Source: Microscillaceae bacterium (GTDB taxonomy: Bacteria > Bacteroidota > Bacteroidia > Cytophagales > Microscillaceae). Taken from it: a stretch of DNA of 22,865 nt. The translations under genes and the position numbers were made by a program. Position 1 is the first letter of the stretch. Every line of letters begins with the position of its first letter. Below are positions 14,800 through 22,658 of this stretch, in pieces. The notes beneath the pieces are model-generated. The model saw only the letters and a program-made list of their open reading frames with translations. It was not told where the DNA came from and made no database searches. The stretch covers positions 1-22,865 of the forward strand of contig DMXI01000401.1 in the NCBI GenBank assembly GCA_003483885.1, given 5' to 3'.

Positions 14800-15264
14800 T
14801 TATTTCCAAGTCACAATCATTGGTAAAAGGTCTTTTTTGTCAATAGGTTGAATGAACCTTTTGCGTTTACCTCCACTAGAAATTTCAAACGTGAGCTTTT
14901 TTTGATTACCCCCATTATCCTTTTTTCTCTCAAAGGTAATTTGAGTAACGCTTTCCCATTGTTTATGGTTTTTTTTGACATTCAAAAAAGTACCCATCGG
15001 AATGGTATCTTGAGGTTCGCTTTTACTTTTTTTGTAAGTATAAAAATTCAAGTCTTCATCGAACCTAAAATACATAGGGTCGTCAAGTTTCTTATCTGGG
15101 ATTGCTTTCCACTGACCATTTTTTTGTTTAATAAGATCAATTTTTATTGGCTTACCACTTTTTTCTTGTATGTCAATATATAGATAATCTACATTGGTAG
15201 GGGCCACATTAATTGCCAGATAAAACACCATGACGAAAACTATTTTGAAACTTATTGTGTCCAT
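14800..15264 (-). CDS. Paralog family protein, copy B
   Basis: A 154-residue member. The anchor is FKIVFVMVFYLAINVAPTNV. Family blocks are IKIDLIKQKNGQWKAIPDKK, PMYFRFDEDLNFYTYKK, QDTIPMGTFLNVKKNHKQWE, then VTQITFERKK and LTFEISSGGKRKRFI, ending MIVTWK. The core reads NHKQWESVT rather than the NHKKWKKV of the other three, and the underlying DNA is also more diverged here, so this copy has changed most in the core. It starts 10 bases after copy A ends. Function unknown. Confidence 0.8.
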   Translation of the reverse strand: MDTISFKIVFVMVFYLAINVAPTNVDYLYIDIQEKSGKPIKIDLIKQKNGQWKAIPDKKLDDPMYFRFDEDLNFYTYKKSKSEPQDTIPMGTFLNVKKNHKQWESVTQITFERKKDNGGNQKKLTFEISSGGKRKRFIQPIDKKDLLPMIVTWK

Positions 15265-15274
15265 AGTGTGCTGC

Positions 15275-15742
15275 TCATTCCCAAATTACTGTCATGGTAG
15301 GCAATGCTCCAACATCTGTACTTTTATCACTGTCTACGGTAATTGTTCTTTGGCTTTTGCCAGACTTTTGGATATCGAATATCAAGCTTTTTAAGCCTTT
15401 TTTGTCTTTCTCTGTATTTTTGAAAGTAACTGAAGTTACTTTTTTCCATTTTTTGTGGTTCTTCTCGATGGACATTTTCTGCAACAAAGGATAGGTTTTC
15501 TCTTGGCCTTTTAGCCCATCTTGCATGGTAAAGTTGGCGTTGTCATCAAACTTAAAAAACATCACATCATCGGATTTATGACGGGGAGCTACCTTCCACT
15601 TGCCGGTTTTTTCCCGGTTAAAATCTAAAATAATAGTGTCAGTTTTGTCATCAGGATTTTGTGCCTCAATCTTAAACTGGTCTACATTGGCGGGTACGAT
15701 GTTCGTAGCCATATAAAAAATGAAAACAAAGGTCATCATCAT
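15275..15742 (-). CDS. Paralog family protein, copy A (first in operon)
   Basis: A 155-residue member and the first gene of the operon. Three ATG codons in a row (15734-15742) give alternative starts MMM, followed by the anchor TFVFIFYMATNIVPANVDQF. The family blocks are TIILDFNREKTGKWKVAP, VMFFKFDDNANFTMQDG, YPLLQKMSIEKNHKKWKKV, SVTFKNTEKDKK and LIFDIQKSGKSQRTI, ending MTVIWE. The DTIP block present in copies B and D is replaced by KTYPL. The 236-bp region upstream is shared with the divergent M1 peptidase gene and holds a 9-bp direct repeat (ATCTAACTC at 15777 and 15840). Function unknown. Confidence 0.8.
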   Translation of the reverse strand: MMMTFVFIFYMATNIVPANVDQFKIEAQNPDDKTDTIILDFNREKTGKWKVAPRHKSDDVMFFKFDDNANFTMQDGLKGQEKTYPLLQKMSIEKNHKKWKKVTSVTFKNTEKDKKGLKSLIFDIQKSGKSQRTITVDSDKSTDVGALPTMTVIWE

Positions 15743-15902
15743 AATTGAAAAATATTTTAGTTGGGTGTAATAATATATCTAACTCAATATCAGGCAAAAA
15801 GGTATGAAATCAAGTGTTTTATTTATGCATCAATGTTGCATCTAACTCGAAATAACTTGTTAAAAAAGTTATAACGATCCTAACAAATCCCCCATTTCTG
15901 GC

Positions 15903-15910
15903 TAAATTTG
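15903..15910 (+). promoter_or_regulatory. -7 promoter element for the M1 peptidase gene
   Basis: TAAATTTG matches the Bacteroidota -7 consensus TAnnTTTG exactly. No TTTG lies at the usual -33 distance. Transcription would start near 15917, about 62 bases before the ATG at 15979. Confidence 0.5.
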
Positions 15911-15978
15911 TTTAAAACAGTAAGGCTACGAAATGGCTCTTGTGGAACTGTTTGACAATACCCTTAAAAATTTAGTTT

Positions 15979-18198
15979 ATGAAAAAACTTCTATTATTCT
16001 TGTTCTCTTGTGTGACTGTGGCTGCAATGGCCCAGCAAGACCCACCTTACGTGAGCTCTAAGTTTGCGCAGTTGGGGCAAACCTTACCTACGCCCAATGT
16101 ATACCGTACTGGTGATGGCTCTCCCGGACCCAAGTATTGGCAACAAAAAGCCGACTACAAGATCAAGGCTAATTTGGACGAGCAGACCAACATGATTACT
16201 GGTTCAGAGACCATTACTTATTATAATAACTCTCCGTTACCCATGCGTTATCTTTGGGTACAATTAGACCAAAACCGATTTGCTAAAGATGCTACTGCTT
16301 ACAAAATATCTACTATGAAGCTAAGCAATAGCCCTAGAAGTATTAATGGTTTATTTCGTTGGGTATCGGTAACTAATGACGAGTATGGTTATAAGATTGC
16401 CAATGTAAAAGACAAAAGTGGCAACCCTTTGAAAATCACCATCAATGGTACCATGATGCGTATTGAATTACCTCAGCCTATTGCGGCCAATGGTGGTTCT
16501 TTTACTTTTTCGTTAGATTGGAAAAACAAAATGCGGGAACGCATGAAAATTGGTGGCCGTGGTGGTTACGAGTACTTCCCAAAAGATGGCAACAGTGTAT
16601 ATGCGATTGCACAATGGTTTCCAAGAATGTGTGTATATGATGATGTAAACGGCTGGCAAAATAAGCAGTTTTTAGGCCGTGGTGAGTTTGCTTTGACTTT
16701 TGGCGACTACGAAGTGGCTTTAACCGTACCTGCGGATCATATCGTAGGAGCTACTGGTGAGTTGCAAAACCCTAAAGACATTTTGAGCAAAGAGCAAATG
16801 AAGCGCTGGAAGAAAGCTCAAAACGCAAGCGACCCCGTAGAAATTGTAACGCAAAAAGAAGCCGAAGCCAAAGAAAAAACCAAATCTAAAAAGACCAAGA
16901 CTTGGGTCTACAAGGCTAAAAATGTAAGAGATTTTGCTTTTACGAGCTCTCGTAAGCACATTTGGGACGCTATGGGTGTAAATGTAGGGGGTAAAAAAGT
17001 AATGGCTATGTCTTATTACCCAAAAGAGGCTAACCCACTTTGGGGAAAATACTCTACCCGTATCATTGCACTTACTTTAAAGGTATACTCTAAATATACG
17101 TTCGATTATCCTTATCCGGTAGCTATCTCAGTAGAGGCCTCTAACGGAATGGAATATCCAATGATTTGCTTCAACTATGGACGTCCTGGCCCTGATGGCA
17201 AAGTAAACCCAAGAACCAGAAATGGTATGTTTGGGGTAATCATTCACGAAGTAGGGCACAACTTCTTCCCGATGATTGTAAACTCTGATGAGAGACAGTG
17301 GACTTGGATGGATGAAGGCTTGAACTCATTTGTACAGTTCTTGACTGAGCGCGAAGTAGAAAAGCAGTCTTGGGCTCCTGATGTATACAAAAAAGGATTC
17401 CCTTCTCGTTCTGGATTCCCCAAAGACATCATTCGCTACATGCGCATAGATCCTAAGCGTATGGTGCCCATTATGACCAACTCAGAGTCTATTCCTTTCT
17501 TTGGCCCTAATGCTTACAGCAAGCCAGCTACTGCTTTGAACATCTTGCGTGAAACCGTGATGGGTCCTGAGCTATTTGACTATGCTTTCCGTGAGTACTC
17601 TCAAAAATGGATGTTTAAGCATCCTAAACCTGCCGATTTCTTCCGTACAATGGAAGATGCTTCTGGGGTAGACCTAGACTGGTTCTGGAGAGGATGGTTC
17701 TACAGCACTGAGCCTTGTGATATTTCTATCGAAGGAGTAAAATTGTTCCGTTTGCCAAGCGAAGAAAACCAAAAAGCAACCGCTGGTATGGTATTCAAGC
17801 CTAAATTCTACGATCAAAAATACATTGATGGTATTATGGCGCGCGTGAAAGCACGTGGGTTGAGCATTACAGCAAAAGACAAAGAAGTAATGAGCTCTAA
17901 GAGTTATTTCTATCAGTTAGACTTCGAAAACAAAGGTGGGTTATTGATGCCTATCTTGGTAGGAATGAAGTTTAAAGATGGCTCTAGCGAGGTTGTAACG
18001 GTTCCGGCCGAAATCTGGAAAATGAGTCCTAAAAAGGTATCTAAGGTATTTGTAACTCAAAAAGAGGTAGTACAATTTACTCTAGATCCTAAGTTGGCTA
18101 CTGCCGATATCGATACCAAAAACAACTTCTTCCCGCGCAAAGAAGCCAAAACTTCTAAGTTTAAGGAAATGAAAGAGAAAAAAGGTTCTCAAAAGTAA
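15979..18198 (+). CDS. Secreted M1-family metallopeptidase
   Basis: A 739-residue exported zinc metallopeptidase. The signal peptide MKKLLLFLFSCVTVAAMAQQ is cleaved near the AMA/Q site. The N-terminal beta domain starts near residue 55 (YKIKANLDEQTNMITGSETI), typical of M1 enzymes. The substrate-binding motif reads NGMEYP in place of the classical GAMEN but keeps the glutamate that binds the peptide amino end. The zinc site is complete: HEVGH at residues 423-427 and, 18 residues later, Glu446 in WMDEGLNSF. A charged insert (KEAEAKEKTKSKKTKTW) lies near residue 300. The C-terminal tail is very lysine-rich (FKEMKEKKGSQK), with no type IX sorting domain seen. It probably trims peptides in the periplasm or outside the cell. 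The gene is divergent from the four-paralog operon and ends at a strong terminator. Confidence 0.95.
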   Translation: MKKLLLFLFSCVTVAAMAQQDPPYVSSKFAQLGQTLPTPNVYRTGDGSPGPKYWQQKADYKIKANLDEQTNMITGSETITYYNNSPLPMRYLWVQLDQNRFAKDATAYKISTMKLSNSPRSINGLFRWVSVTNDEYGYKIANVKDKSGNPLKITINGTMMRIELPQPIAANGGSFTFSLDWKNKMRERMKIGGRGGYEYFPKDGNSVYAIAQWFPRMCVYDDVNGWQNKQFLGRGEFALTFGDYEVALTVPADHIVGATGELQNPKDILSKEQMKRWKKAQNASDPVEIVTQKEAEAKEKTKSKKTKTWVYKAKNVRDFAFTSSRKHIWDAMGVNVGGKKVMAMSYYPKEANPLWGKYSTRIIALTLKVYSKYTFDYPYPVAISVEASNGMEYPMICFNYGRPGPDGKVNPRTRNGMFGVIIHEVGHNFFPMIVNSDERQWTWMDEGLNSFVQFLTEREVEKQSWAPDVYKKGFPSRSGFPKDIIRYMRIDPKRMVPIMTNSESIPFFGPNAYSKPATALNILRETVMGPELFDYAFREYSQKWMFKHPKPADFFRTMEDASGVDLDWFWRGWFYSTEPCDISIEGVKLFRLPSEENQKATAGMVFKPKFYDQKYIDGIMARVKARGLSITAKDKEVMSSKSYFYQLDFENKGGLLMPILVGMKFKDGSSEVVTVPAEIWKMSPKKVSKVFVTQKEVVQFTLDPKLATADIDTKNNFFPRKEAKTSKFKEMKEKKGSQK

Positions 18199-18219
18199 AC
18201 CTTTGATCTTCAGTAATAC

Positions 18220-18256
18220 AAAAAAGTGCTATCTGGTAACGGACAGCACTTTTTTT
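18220..18256 (+). terminator. Strong intrinsic terminator after the M1 peptidase gene
   Basis: AAAAAAGTGCT (18220-18230) pairs with AGCACTTTTTT (18245-18255). One mismatch then leads to TCTG/CGGA closing a GTAA (GNRA) loop, and a T-run runs to 18256. The start codon of the next gene at 18269 lies just 12 bases further on. The apparent TTG start at 18203 would put this hairpin inside a coding region, so it is rejected. Confidence 0.9.
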
Positions 18257-18268
18257 ATTTTTAAAATA

Positions 18269-18877
18269 ATGGGAGATAAAAAATTTCAGAAAATAATACC
18301 CTTGCTTGAAAGCGAAGATGAAAAGAACGTGTCTGTTGGACTAGAATTGGTAACAGGCTTAAAGTTAGAAAAATACGTATTCGAATATTTTAGTGTAAAT
18401 CAGGTATTACCTGATTTTGGGAGAGAATTATTCAGAGTAAATATACATAATGATAGAATGACGTTTTATGCGAATTCAGGAGCTCCTGCTTGGTCTGAAA
18501 TATTAAGACAGATAGAAAAGCTTTTAATAAAAACGCCTCTTGAGGGAAAACCGATAGTTCGTTTAATGAATGCCTTGTTCTATCTATTAGAAGGTTCCGT
18601 GTGGGATGTACAGCCTGTTTTCTATGAAAATGGCTTGTTTATTCGAGTCAAAAGTACTTTTATTAAAGTAATTGCAATTTTGAAAATGTTAAAGGAACTC
18701 CACGAATTAAAAGAAAATGAACGTCAGCAAATAACAAGAGATATGTATTTCAAGAGTTATCAACCTATTTATAGATGGTTGGAAATAAGTACCTTTTGTA
18801 AACTACCAATAAATTATAATCTCGATATCATAGAGAAGAATGATGTAATACTTATGCTTGGTTTTAATATGGAATAA
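18269..18877 (+). CDS. Hypothetical protein with LRR-associated-type N-terminal motif
   Basis: A 202-residue soluble protein. I use the ATG at 18269 (MGDKKFQK...), because the longer frame from a TTG at 18203 runs through the terminator of the peptidase gene. The N-terminus, QKIIPLLESEDEKNVSVGLE, matches the short helical repeat pattern (LL-x-S-x-D-x-x-N-x-x-x-G-x-x-L) often found at the start of leucine-rich-repeat-like Bacteroidota proteins. No leucine-rich repeats follow here. The rest has mixed alpha/beta character, with basic and aromatic residues (VWDVQPVFYENGLFIRVK). The gene at 19062 shares the N-terminal pattern. Its codon use is more A/T-rich than that of the peptidase gene. Function unknown. 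Confidence 0.65.
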   Translation: MGDKKFQKIIPLLESEDEKNVSVGLELVTGLKLEKYVFEYFSVNQVLPDFGRELFRVNIHNDRMTFYANSGAPAWSEILRQIEKLLIKTPLEGKPIVRLMNALFYLLEGSVWDVQPVFYENGLFIRVKSTFIKVIAILKMLKELHELKENERQQITRDMYFKSYQPIYRWLEISTFCKLPINYNLDIIEKNDVILMLGFNME

Positions 18878-18931
18878 TCCTTTAAATCAATGCTCATTGT
18901 ATAATGGTTTATTTTGACGAATTCACTTGAG

Positions 18932-19201
18932 ATGATAGAAGAGGTAAAAACATGCATTGTGTGGGAGATAGATTCCGTTTATTTTAATAAACTAGAAAGA
19001 CTCATAACCTATACTTTTCAAGGCAGAAGTAATGATACTGTTACCAAAAAAGTAAAATTGAATGATTGCCCAACAAGAAGCCCAAAGAATACTACAACTT
19101 TTGCAAAGTACAGATGGCATGAATCGTTCGTTGGGGCAAAAACTGATGTATTCTCAGCAAGCTTATACGCAGGTAGTGCAAGCCATGTCAAGTCAAATTG
19201 A
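18932..19201 (+). CDS. Possible small or truncated gene overlapping its neighbour
   Basis: An open frame from an ATG at 18932 starts with a plausible coding segment (MIEEVKTCIVWEIDSVYFNK, LERLITYTFQGRSND). After about 45 residues it enters the next gene in another frame, where the sequence stops looking coding (SPKNTTTFAKYRWHESF). It may be a remnant whose original end was lost when the gene at 19062 was placed beside it, or a chance frame. A 140-base overlap makes an intact gene unlikely. Confidence 0.2.
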   Translation: MIEEVKTCIVWEIDSVYFNKLERLITYTFQGRSNDTVTKKVKLNDCPTRSPKNTTTFAKYRWHESFVGAKTDVFSASLYAGSASHVKSN

Positions 19202-19799
19202 GGAAGATTTTTATCCCAATAATCCTCAAACCGAGGTATTATATCATTTTACTGGAAAGCTGATTACTGAAAATCAAAAAGGTATTTTGACTCAGGTAGA
19301 AAAACAACTCTTGAGTGCGAAACTATTAACGAAGCACCCCGAGGTAAAAGAATATGTCACTAGAATGAGTTTTCGGCGAAAGCTGTTTAGTGCTTTGGCA
19401 GAGGTTGTCAACATGAGGCAGGGAATTACCTTTGCTCAATTGGCTACCCACCGTGAAGAAGACTTATTGCAAATTGTACGTTTATTAGTCACTATTTCTC
19501 CTGTACAATGTACGATTTACTTCAAGAGTGAAGGTTCGCGGACAGGCATTGAGAGAATGATTGCAGAATTCGCTTATTTAAATACAACATTACATGATCC
19601 AAGGCAACTCAAGCAGTTATTTAAAGACGCTATCAAAAGAAATAACAGGGTAAGTAATGAGCAACCCTACAGCCTTACCTACATCGATTTGTTGAGAAAA
19701 GTAAGACAACCTTTGCAATTACGCTTATTACCTACTCAAGAAACTGATAAAACAGGGTATGTGTTAAAAGTGGCAATTGCTCTCCCAGCGAACTACTGA
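19062..19799 (+). CDS. Hypothetical protein with shared N-terminal motif
   Basis: A 245-residue soluble protein starting at an ATG. Its first 30 residues, including QRILQLLQSTDGMNRSLGQK, share a pattern with the previous gene (LL-x-S-x-D-x-x-N-x-S-x-G). The body is largely helical and basic (ILTQVEKQLLSAKLLTKHPE, FRRKLFSALAEVVNMRQG) and ends in a short beta-like region (VLKVAIALPANY). There is no membrane segment, signal peptide or catalytic motif. It is followed by the convergent DNA glycosylase gene 13 bases on, with no clear terminator. The shared motif suggests that the two genes arose from a common N-terminal module and later diverged. Function unknown. Confidence 0.65.
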   Translation: MIAQQEAQRILQLLQSTDGMNRSLGQKLMYSQQAYTQVVQAMSSQIEEDFYPNNPQTEVLYHFTGKLITENQKGILTQVEKQLLSAKLLTKHPEVKEYVTRMSFRRKLFSALAEVVNMRQGITFAQLATHREEDLLQIVRLLVTISPVQCTIYFKSEGSRTGIERMIAEFAYLNTTLHDPRQLKQLFKDAIKRNNRVSNEQPYSLTYIDLLRKVRQPLQLRLLPTQETDKTGYVLKVAIALPANY

Positions 19800-19812
19800 T
19801 GAAGATGATACC

Positions 19813-20700
19813 TTAAGTGTTATCGCTCAATGTTCGCCATAAATAAATAGTCAGGTAAGATTTCCAACCCTCAAATGGCGCATATACGGCATCTATTTCT
19901 TCTATCGTGGCGCGTTTTCCCAAATTTTTGAGGTTTTTCAAAGCAGTATATAATCCCGTATCTCCATATGGAATATTATTGGCTGTTCGCAGGCATTTCA
20001 TCATGGCATAGTGAGCTGTCCATTTGCCAATACCTCTGATTTTGAGCAATTCGGCTAAGATTTGTTCTTCTGAAGGCAAAGCTAATAAACTACTTTTACC
20101 CAATTGGTTTTGAGCAAATAACTGAGCCACTCCAATTAAGTACTCTGCCTTGCGTGTGGTGAACTTTAAAGCCCGCAAATCTTCTACTTTTAGAGCAGCA
20201 ATCATAGCTGGCTCAGGAAATACATAATAAGGTTGATCCTTATACACAAGTTTTTTGCCCCAGTGTTCTACCAAACTTCGCTTAAGTGTATAGGCAAATT
20301 TTAGATTGATCTGCTGCCCAATAATGGTCCAGCCCAGCGTTTCAAACAAGTTTTCGATGCCCATCAATCGCAAACCGTGATACTTGGTTTGCATAAAAGC
20401 AAAATCTTGGTCTTGGTTCAACATCTCATAAAAAGGGTGAAGATCGCGATCCAAGTCAAACCAAAACTTTACATAATCCAACAAGGGTTTCTCATCCCCA
20501 AGGTGGCCTTGCAACATTGTTACCTCTAAATGACCTTGAGCCTCTTTTACTTCAAAGAGTATCATTTCGCCAGAAAGCTCAATGGCTTTCAGTACCGAGT
20601 TGGGAGTGACGATATGAAGACAATCATCATAATTACGGTCCAAAAACCATAAACATTCCTGAAAACTAAATAGGGGAGGGGTAGGGATTGTGAATGTCAT
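19813..20700 (-). CDS. AlkA-type DNA-3-methyladenine glycosylase
   Basis: A 295-residue base-excision repair enzyme of the helix-hairpin-helix-GPD superfamily that removes alkylated bases. I use the ATG at 20700 (MTFTIPTPPLFSFQE); the frame remains open to a TTG at 20754, but the ATG fits the AlkA N-terminus. The N-terminal beta domain spans about residues 1-110. The helical domain contains GWTIIGQQINLKFAYTLKR. The hairpin is LLKIRGIGKWTAHYAM (about residues 218-233). The catalytic aspartate is Asp247 in IPYGDTGLYTAL, matching Asp238 of E. coli AlkA. The length is close to the family's 282. The leader before the ATG contains AAACAATACAAC, which is also found in the leader of the small membrane protein at 12956-13213. 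No Ada-like partner is present. Confidence 0.9.
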   Translation of the reverse strand: MTFTIPTPPLFSFQECLWFLDRNYDDCLHIVTPNSVLKAIELSGEMILFEVKEAQGHLEVTMLQGHLGDEKPLLDYVKFWFDLDRDLHPFYEMLNQDQDFAFMQTKYHGLRLMGIENLFETLGWTIIGQQINLKFAYTLKRSLVEHWGKKLVYKDQPYYVFPEPAMIAALKVEDLRALKFTTRKAEYLIGVAQLFAQNQLGKSSLLALPSEEQILAELLKIRGIGKWTAHYAMMKCLRTANNIPYGDTGLYTALKNLKNLGKRATIEEIDAVYAPFEGWKSYLTIYLWRTLSDNT

Positions 20701-20938
20701 TTTGTTGTATTGTTTGCGAAATATATCAACCAAGGTAATCAACTCAAGGCGCAATGCAAATGTTGGGTGTCAAGTCCGCAAGAAATGGGTGCATAAATTT
20801 ACGCTGTTTTAAACAACTTTTTAATGAAGTAAACCAGTCTATACTATAAGTAGAATTAACTTCGGTAAATTCATAAGTATACTTCAAAGCCATTAAACAA
20901 TAGAGCAATCAATTAATTGAACAAAACCATCATACCCC

Positions 20939-22132
20939 ATGAAAAAATTAATTTCTCTTTCACTACTGCTCCTAAGCTCAGTAGCGTTTCTCAAAGGTAC
21001 CTTGCTGGCGGCTTCTCAACCCATTGTCGAAGTGCCGTTCGAGATGCAACACCAACATATGTTTTTTCAAATGAAAATCAACAATTCCCGTCCGTTGAAT
21101 TTTGTATTCGATACAGGAGCGGGTATGGCAGTACTGAACCCTGCAACTGCCAAAGAGTTAGGAATAAATGCTACTGGAAACTTAAGTGTGCGTGGTGTAG
21201 GAGGAATGGTGAGGGCTCCTCGCTATGCAAGTTTGGCGTTATCGGTAGGTAAGATTAGCCTGCGGGCAAATGCTGTAGGGTTTTCGGTGATACATTTGGA
21301 GCATAAGATAGGGAAGAAAATAGATGGAATTATTGGGGCAGATTTATTGATGCGCTATGTTACTCAAATTGATTATGACCAAAAGATGTTGCGTTTTTTC
21401 GATTTTGAGGGTTTTAAATATACGGGCAAAGGCAAAAAAATGCGCTTAAAAATGATGGGAAGCTTAGCGACTTGCCCCCTGACGGTACAACTACCCAATG
21501 GAGAAAAGCATACCGAAGATTTTTTGATAGATACTGGAGCTGGTGTGTGTCTTGGGTTTACCACTAGCTTTAGCAATACTCATCAATTGACCAGTAAATT
21601 TGCAAAAAAATATCGTTTTTATACTTCAGGGGCTACCACCAATAAAACCTACCTGGAGGCGGCCAAGCTACCAAAATTAACTTTAGGCGGATTTGCCTTT
21701 CAGAATATTCCGGTATCTATTAGCAATACTCGTAGAGGAGTGCTGGGAACCTACCAAAATGGAGGAATTCTAGGCAATCGCATCCTTAAGCGTTTCAATA
21801 TTACTTTTAATTATGATCGACGGCGTGCCTATTGGGAGCCTAACCAGGCTTACCAAACGGCATTTAGACAAAACTGTGCCGGGGTTTTCTTCAGCTTTGT
21901 GGACAACTTTCAACATATAGAAGTTTACCAGGTAATCAAAGGAGCACCTGCCCAACAAGCAGGTTTGCAAAAGGGAGATCGTATTTTGGAAGTACAAGGT
22001 AAGCCCGTAACCAGTAAGGACGTACCGTGGATAAAGAAACAATTGGGGGTGCCCAATCGAGAAATAACCTTGAAAATAAAGCGGAAGAAGCGAGTAAAAA
22101 TAGTCCGTATGCGGTTGAAAGCAATGATATAA
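20939..22132 (+). CDS. Exported aspartyl protease with C-terminal PDZ domain
   Basis: A 397-residue protein of the retropepsin-like aspartyl protease group (clan AA). A signal peptide of about 24 residues (KLISLSLLLLSSVAFLKG, then LLAAS) is present. Two catalytic motifs lie in one chain: FVFDTGAGMAVL with Asp58 and FLIDTGAGVCL with Asp198, so a single polypeptide forms both halves of the active site. The later GILGNRIL motif is typical of the second lobe. A PDZ domain occupies about 310-397 (VYQVIKGAPAQQAGLQKGDR, EVQGKPV) and probably directs substrates. The architecture is common in Bacteroidota, where these proteins are exported; their substrates are unknown. The gene is followed by a terminator shared with the convergent L20 gene. 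Confidence 0.9.
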   Translation: MKKLISLSLLLLSSVAFLKGTLLAASQPIVEVPFEMQHQHMFFQMKINNSRPLNFVFDTGAGMAVLNPATAKELGINATGNLSVRGVGGMVRAPRYASLALSVGKISLRANAVGFSVIHLEHKIGKKIDGIIGADLLMRYVTQIDYDQKMLRFFDFEGFKYTGKGKKMRLKMMGSLATCPLTVQLPNGEKHTEDFLIDTGAGVCLGFTTSFSNTHQLTSKFAKKYRFYTSGATTNKTYLEAAKLPKLTLGGFAFQNIPVSISNTRRGVLGTYQNGGILGNRILKRFNITFNYDRRRAYWEPNQAYQTAFRQNCAGVFFSFVDNFQHIEVYQVIKGAPAQQAGLQKGDRILEVQGKPVTSKDVPWIKKQLGVPNREITLKIKRKKRVKIVRMRLKAMI

Positions 22133-22150
22133 ACCTGTTAACTATTTATA

Positions 22151-22186
22151 AAATAAAAAAGGCTAAAGGTTTATAAACCTCTAGCC
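22151..22186 (-). terminator. Terminator for the L35-L20 unit
   Basis: On the minus strand, GGCTA pairs with TAGCC, flanking the perfect palindrome AGGTTTATAAACCT (22167-22180). A T-run (TTTTTTATTTT on the minus strand) follows at 22150-22160. The palindrome could also stop + strand transcription of the protease gene. Confidence 0.85.
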
Positions 22187-22209
22187 TTGTATTTTGAATG
22201 CACTTTAAG

Positions 22210-22554
22210 CTATTTTACTCTATCCACTACCGCTTTGAAAGCGTCAGGGTGGTTCATAGCTAAGTCAGCCAATACTTTACGATTTAAGTCAATATTAGCA
22301 GCGTGCAATTTTCCCATAAATTGAGAGTAAGACAACCCGTGTAAGCGGGCTCCAGCATTGATACGCTGAATCCATAGAGAGCGGAAATTACGCTTCTTAA
22401 CCTTACGGTCACGGTAGGCGTACTGTCTTCCTTTTTCTATGGCGTTTTTTGCAACCGTCCATACATTTTTACGACGACCAAAGTAACCTCTGGCCTCTTT
22501 CATCATCTTTTTTCTTCGGCGACGAGCTGCAACTACATTTACTGAACGTGGCAT
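22210..22554 (-). CDS. rplT: Ribosomal protein L20
   Basis: A 114-residue large-subunit ribosomal protein L20 (usual length about 115-118). The basic N-terminus MPRSVNVVAARRRRKKMM and the core GYFGRRKNVWTVAKNAIEKG and YRDRKVKKRNFRSLW are hallmarks. L20 is an early assembly protein that binds 23S rRNA. The gene follows L35 on the same strand with a 104-bp spacer. In many bacteria L20 represses its own operon through a leader that mimics its rRNA site; the spacer might hold such a signal. Confidence 0.98.
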   Translation of the reverse strand: MPRSVNVVAARRRRKKMMKEARGYFGRRKNVWTVAKNAIEKGRQYAYRDRKVKKRNFRSLWIQRINAGARLHGLSYSQFMGKLHAANIDLNRKVLADLAMNHPDAFKAVVDRVK

Positions 22555-22658
22555 TTAATTTAATATTTACGACAACTGGCGACCACCTCATTTAAAAAAC
22601 GGGCAGTACTTGAGGCCAGACATCAGGTGAAATAAAAAAGTTTTAAGGCGAACAAGTA
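22555..22658 (-). other. L35-L20 intergenic spacer, possible L20 control region
   Basis: A 104-base spacer within the L35-L20 unit, longer than usual for two genes in one operon. On the minus strand CACCT-G-AT pairs with AT-G-AGGTG across a 30-base loop, with one internal G-G mismatch. I do not recognise a known L20 leader fold in it. Confidence 0.3.

Noticed and set aside
13796..15742. CRISPR-like or tandem DNA repeat over the paralog array
   Set aside because: The repeating pattern is at the protein level, with a period of about 480-500 bases. It is gene duplication, not a short-repeat array.
18203..18268. Upstream TTG extension of the gene at 18269
   Set aside because: It runs through a strong intrinsic terminator (18220-18256), so it cannot be the normal start.
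20701..20754. TTG-initiated extension of the AlkA-type gene
   Set aside because: It adds 18 residues not expected in the family; the ATG at 20700 gives a normal N-terminus.
20917..21252. 111-residue + strand frame at the start of the aspartyl protease gene
   Set aside because: It overlaps the signal peptide and first catalytic motif of the protease in another frame and has no family features.
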